Below the pieces are notes generated by a model. It was given only the letters and a program-made list of their open reading frames with translations, had not been told where the DNA came from and ran no database searches. Position numbers and translations under genes: made by a program. This document shows, piece after piece, positions 6,824-6,977 of a DNA stretch of 6,977 nucleotides (its first letter is position 1; each line of letters opens with the position of its first letter). The stretch is from Anaerobacillus sp. (GTDB lineage Bacteria; Bacillota; Bacilli; Bacillales_H; Anaerobacillaceae): the NCBI GenBank assembly GCA_007120055.1, contig SKOL01000326.1, positions 1-6,977 of the forward strand, written 5' to 3'.

Positions 6824-6871
6824 ACGACTAATGAGGCTCATTTCCATGCAGGGAGATGGGCCATTTTTTTG
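6824..6871 (+). repeat. Hairpin repeat, copy B
   Basis: This is the partner of copy A at 4489-4538: same orientation, 42 of 48 aligned bases identical. It lies 141 bases after the last gene of the operon. The stem differs from copy A in ways that keep or improve pairing: the T-T mismatch of A is T-A here, and one C-G pair is T-G. Confidence 0.7.
6835..6870 (+). terminator. Intrinsic terminator within repeat copy B
   Basis: GGCTCATTTCC (6835-6845) pairs over 11 positions with GGAGATGGGCC (6852-6862), with two T-G wobbles and a 6-base loop. It is followed by A and seven T (6864-6870). It would stop transcripts that pass the weaker hairpin at 6760. Confidence 0.8.
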
Positions 6872-6977
6872 CGTTTTATGGGGTGAAATTCGCTATAAAA
6901 ATGAACCGGGGAATTAGAAGGATAGAGGAGGAAGAATAACTGCTCTATATAATAGTAGGAACTTGGATAATTCAATC

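Larger units (their letters stand above)
6683..6977. other. Non-coding tail with AT-rich direct repeat and hairpin repeats
   Basis: No open frame with a plausible ribosome binding site is seen on either strand. The stretch holds an exact 11-base direct repeat, AATTTATATAA, at 6711-6721 and 6727-6737 (16-base period). It also holds the weak terminator at 6760 and the stronger hairpin repeat at 6824. A GAGGAGG run (6925-6931) has no usable start codon at a fitting distance, and the window ends too soon to tell whether a gene begins beyond it. Confidence 0.6.

Noticed and set aside
6925..6977. Start of a further gene, from GAGGAGG and a TATAAT at 6948-6953
   Set aside because: There is no start codon at a suitable distance from GAGGAGG, no -35 box before the TATAAT, and the window ends before any frame could be tested.

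Overview
The window looks like an accessory region from a low-GC Gram-positive bacterium, most likely of the Bacillales. Ribosome binding sites are purine-rich and close to AGGAGG, GTG and TTG starts are used beside ATG, and the large serine recombinases are of a kind common on Bacillus and Paenibacillus elements. I cannot name the genus. All recognised genes are on the + strand. No rRNA, tRNA or CRISPR array is visible.

Left part (1-4545), recombinase block. The window opens inside the C-terminal half of a large serine recombinase (zinc ribbon, coiled coil, end domain) that stops at 695. A very long gene follows (best start GTG 808, stop 4425, 1205 residues). It holds two complete large serine recombinases in one reading frame. 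Each has its own catalytic serine motif, recombinase domain and zinc ribbon. At the seam there is a consensus Shine-Dalgarno sequence with an in-frame TTG, so the second recombinase could also be made alone. The first unit has Gln where a conserved active-site Arg is expected. The second unit carries an extra C-terminal segment that resembles the winged helix at the end of RecG/AlbA-type proteins. With the partial gene upstream, this is a serine recombinase trio, with two members fused. A terminator hairpin closes the block.

Right part (4546-6682), AT-richer three-gene operon. It encodes a membrane-anchored Mrr-type nuclease, an unrecognised 151-residue protein, and a 261-residue protein with DUF2971-like features. 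The genes are 38 and 19 bases apart and each has a strong ribosome binding site. The content and its place beside recombinases suggest a cargo or defence cassette, but that function is inferred.

Ends and repeats. The operon is bracketed by two copies of a ~48-50 bp hairpin/T-tract repeat (4489-4538 and 6824-6871; 42 of 48 aligned bases identical). A degenerate third copy lies at 6760-6793. The repeats act plausibly as terminators and may also mark cassette boundaries. The last ~295 bases hold no gene I can support.
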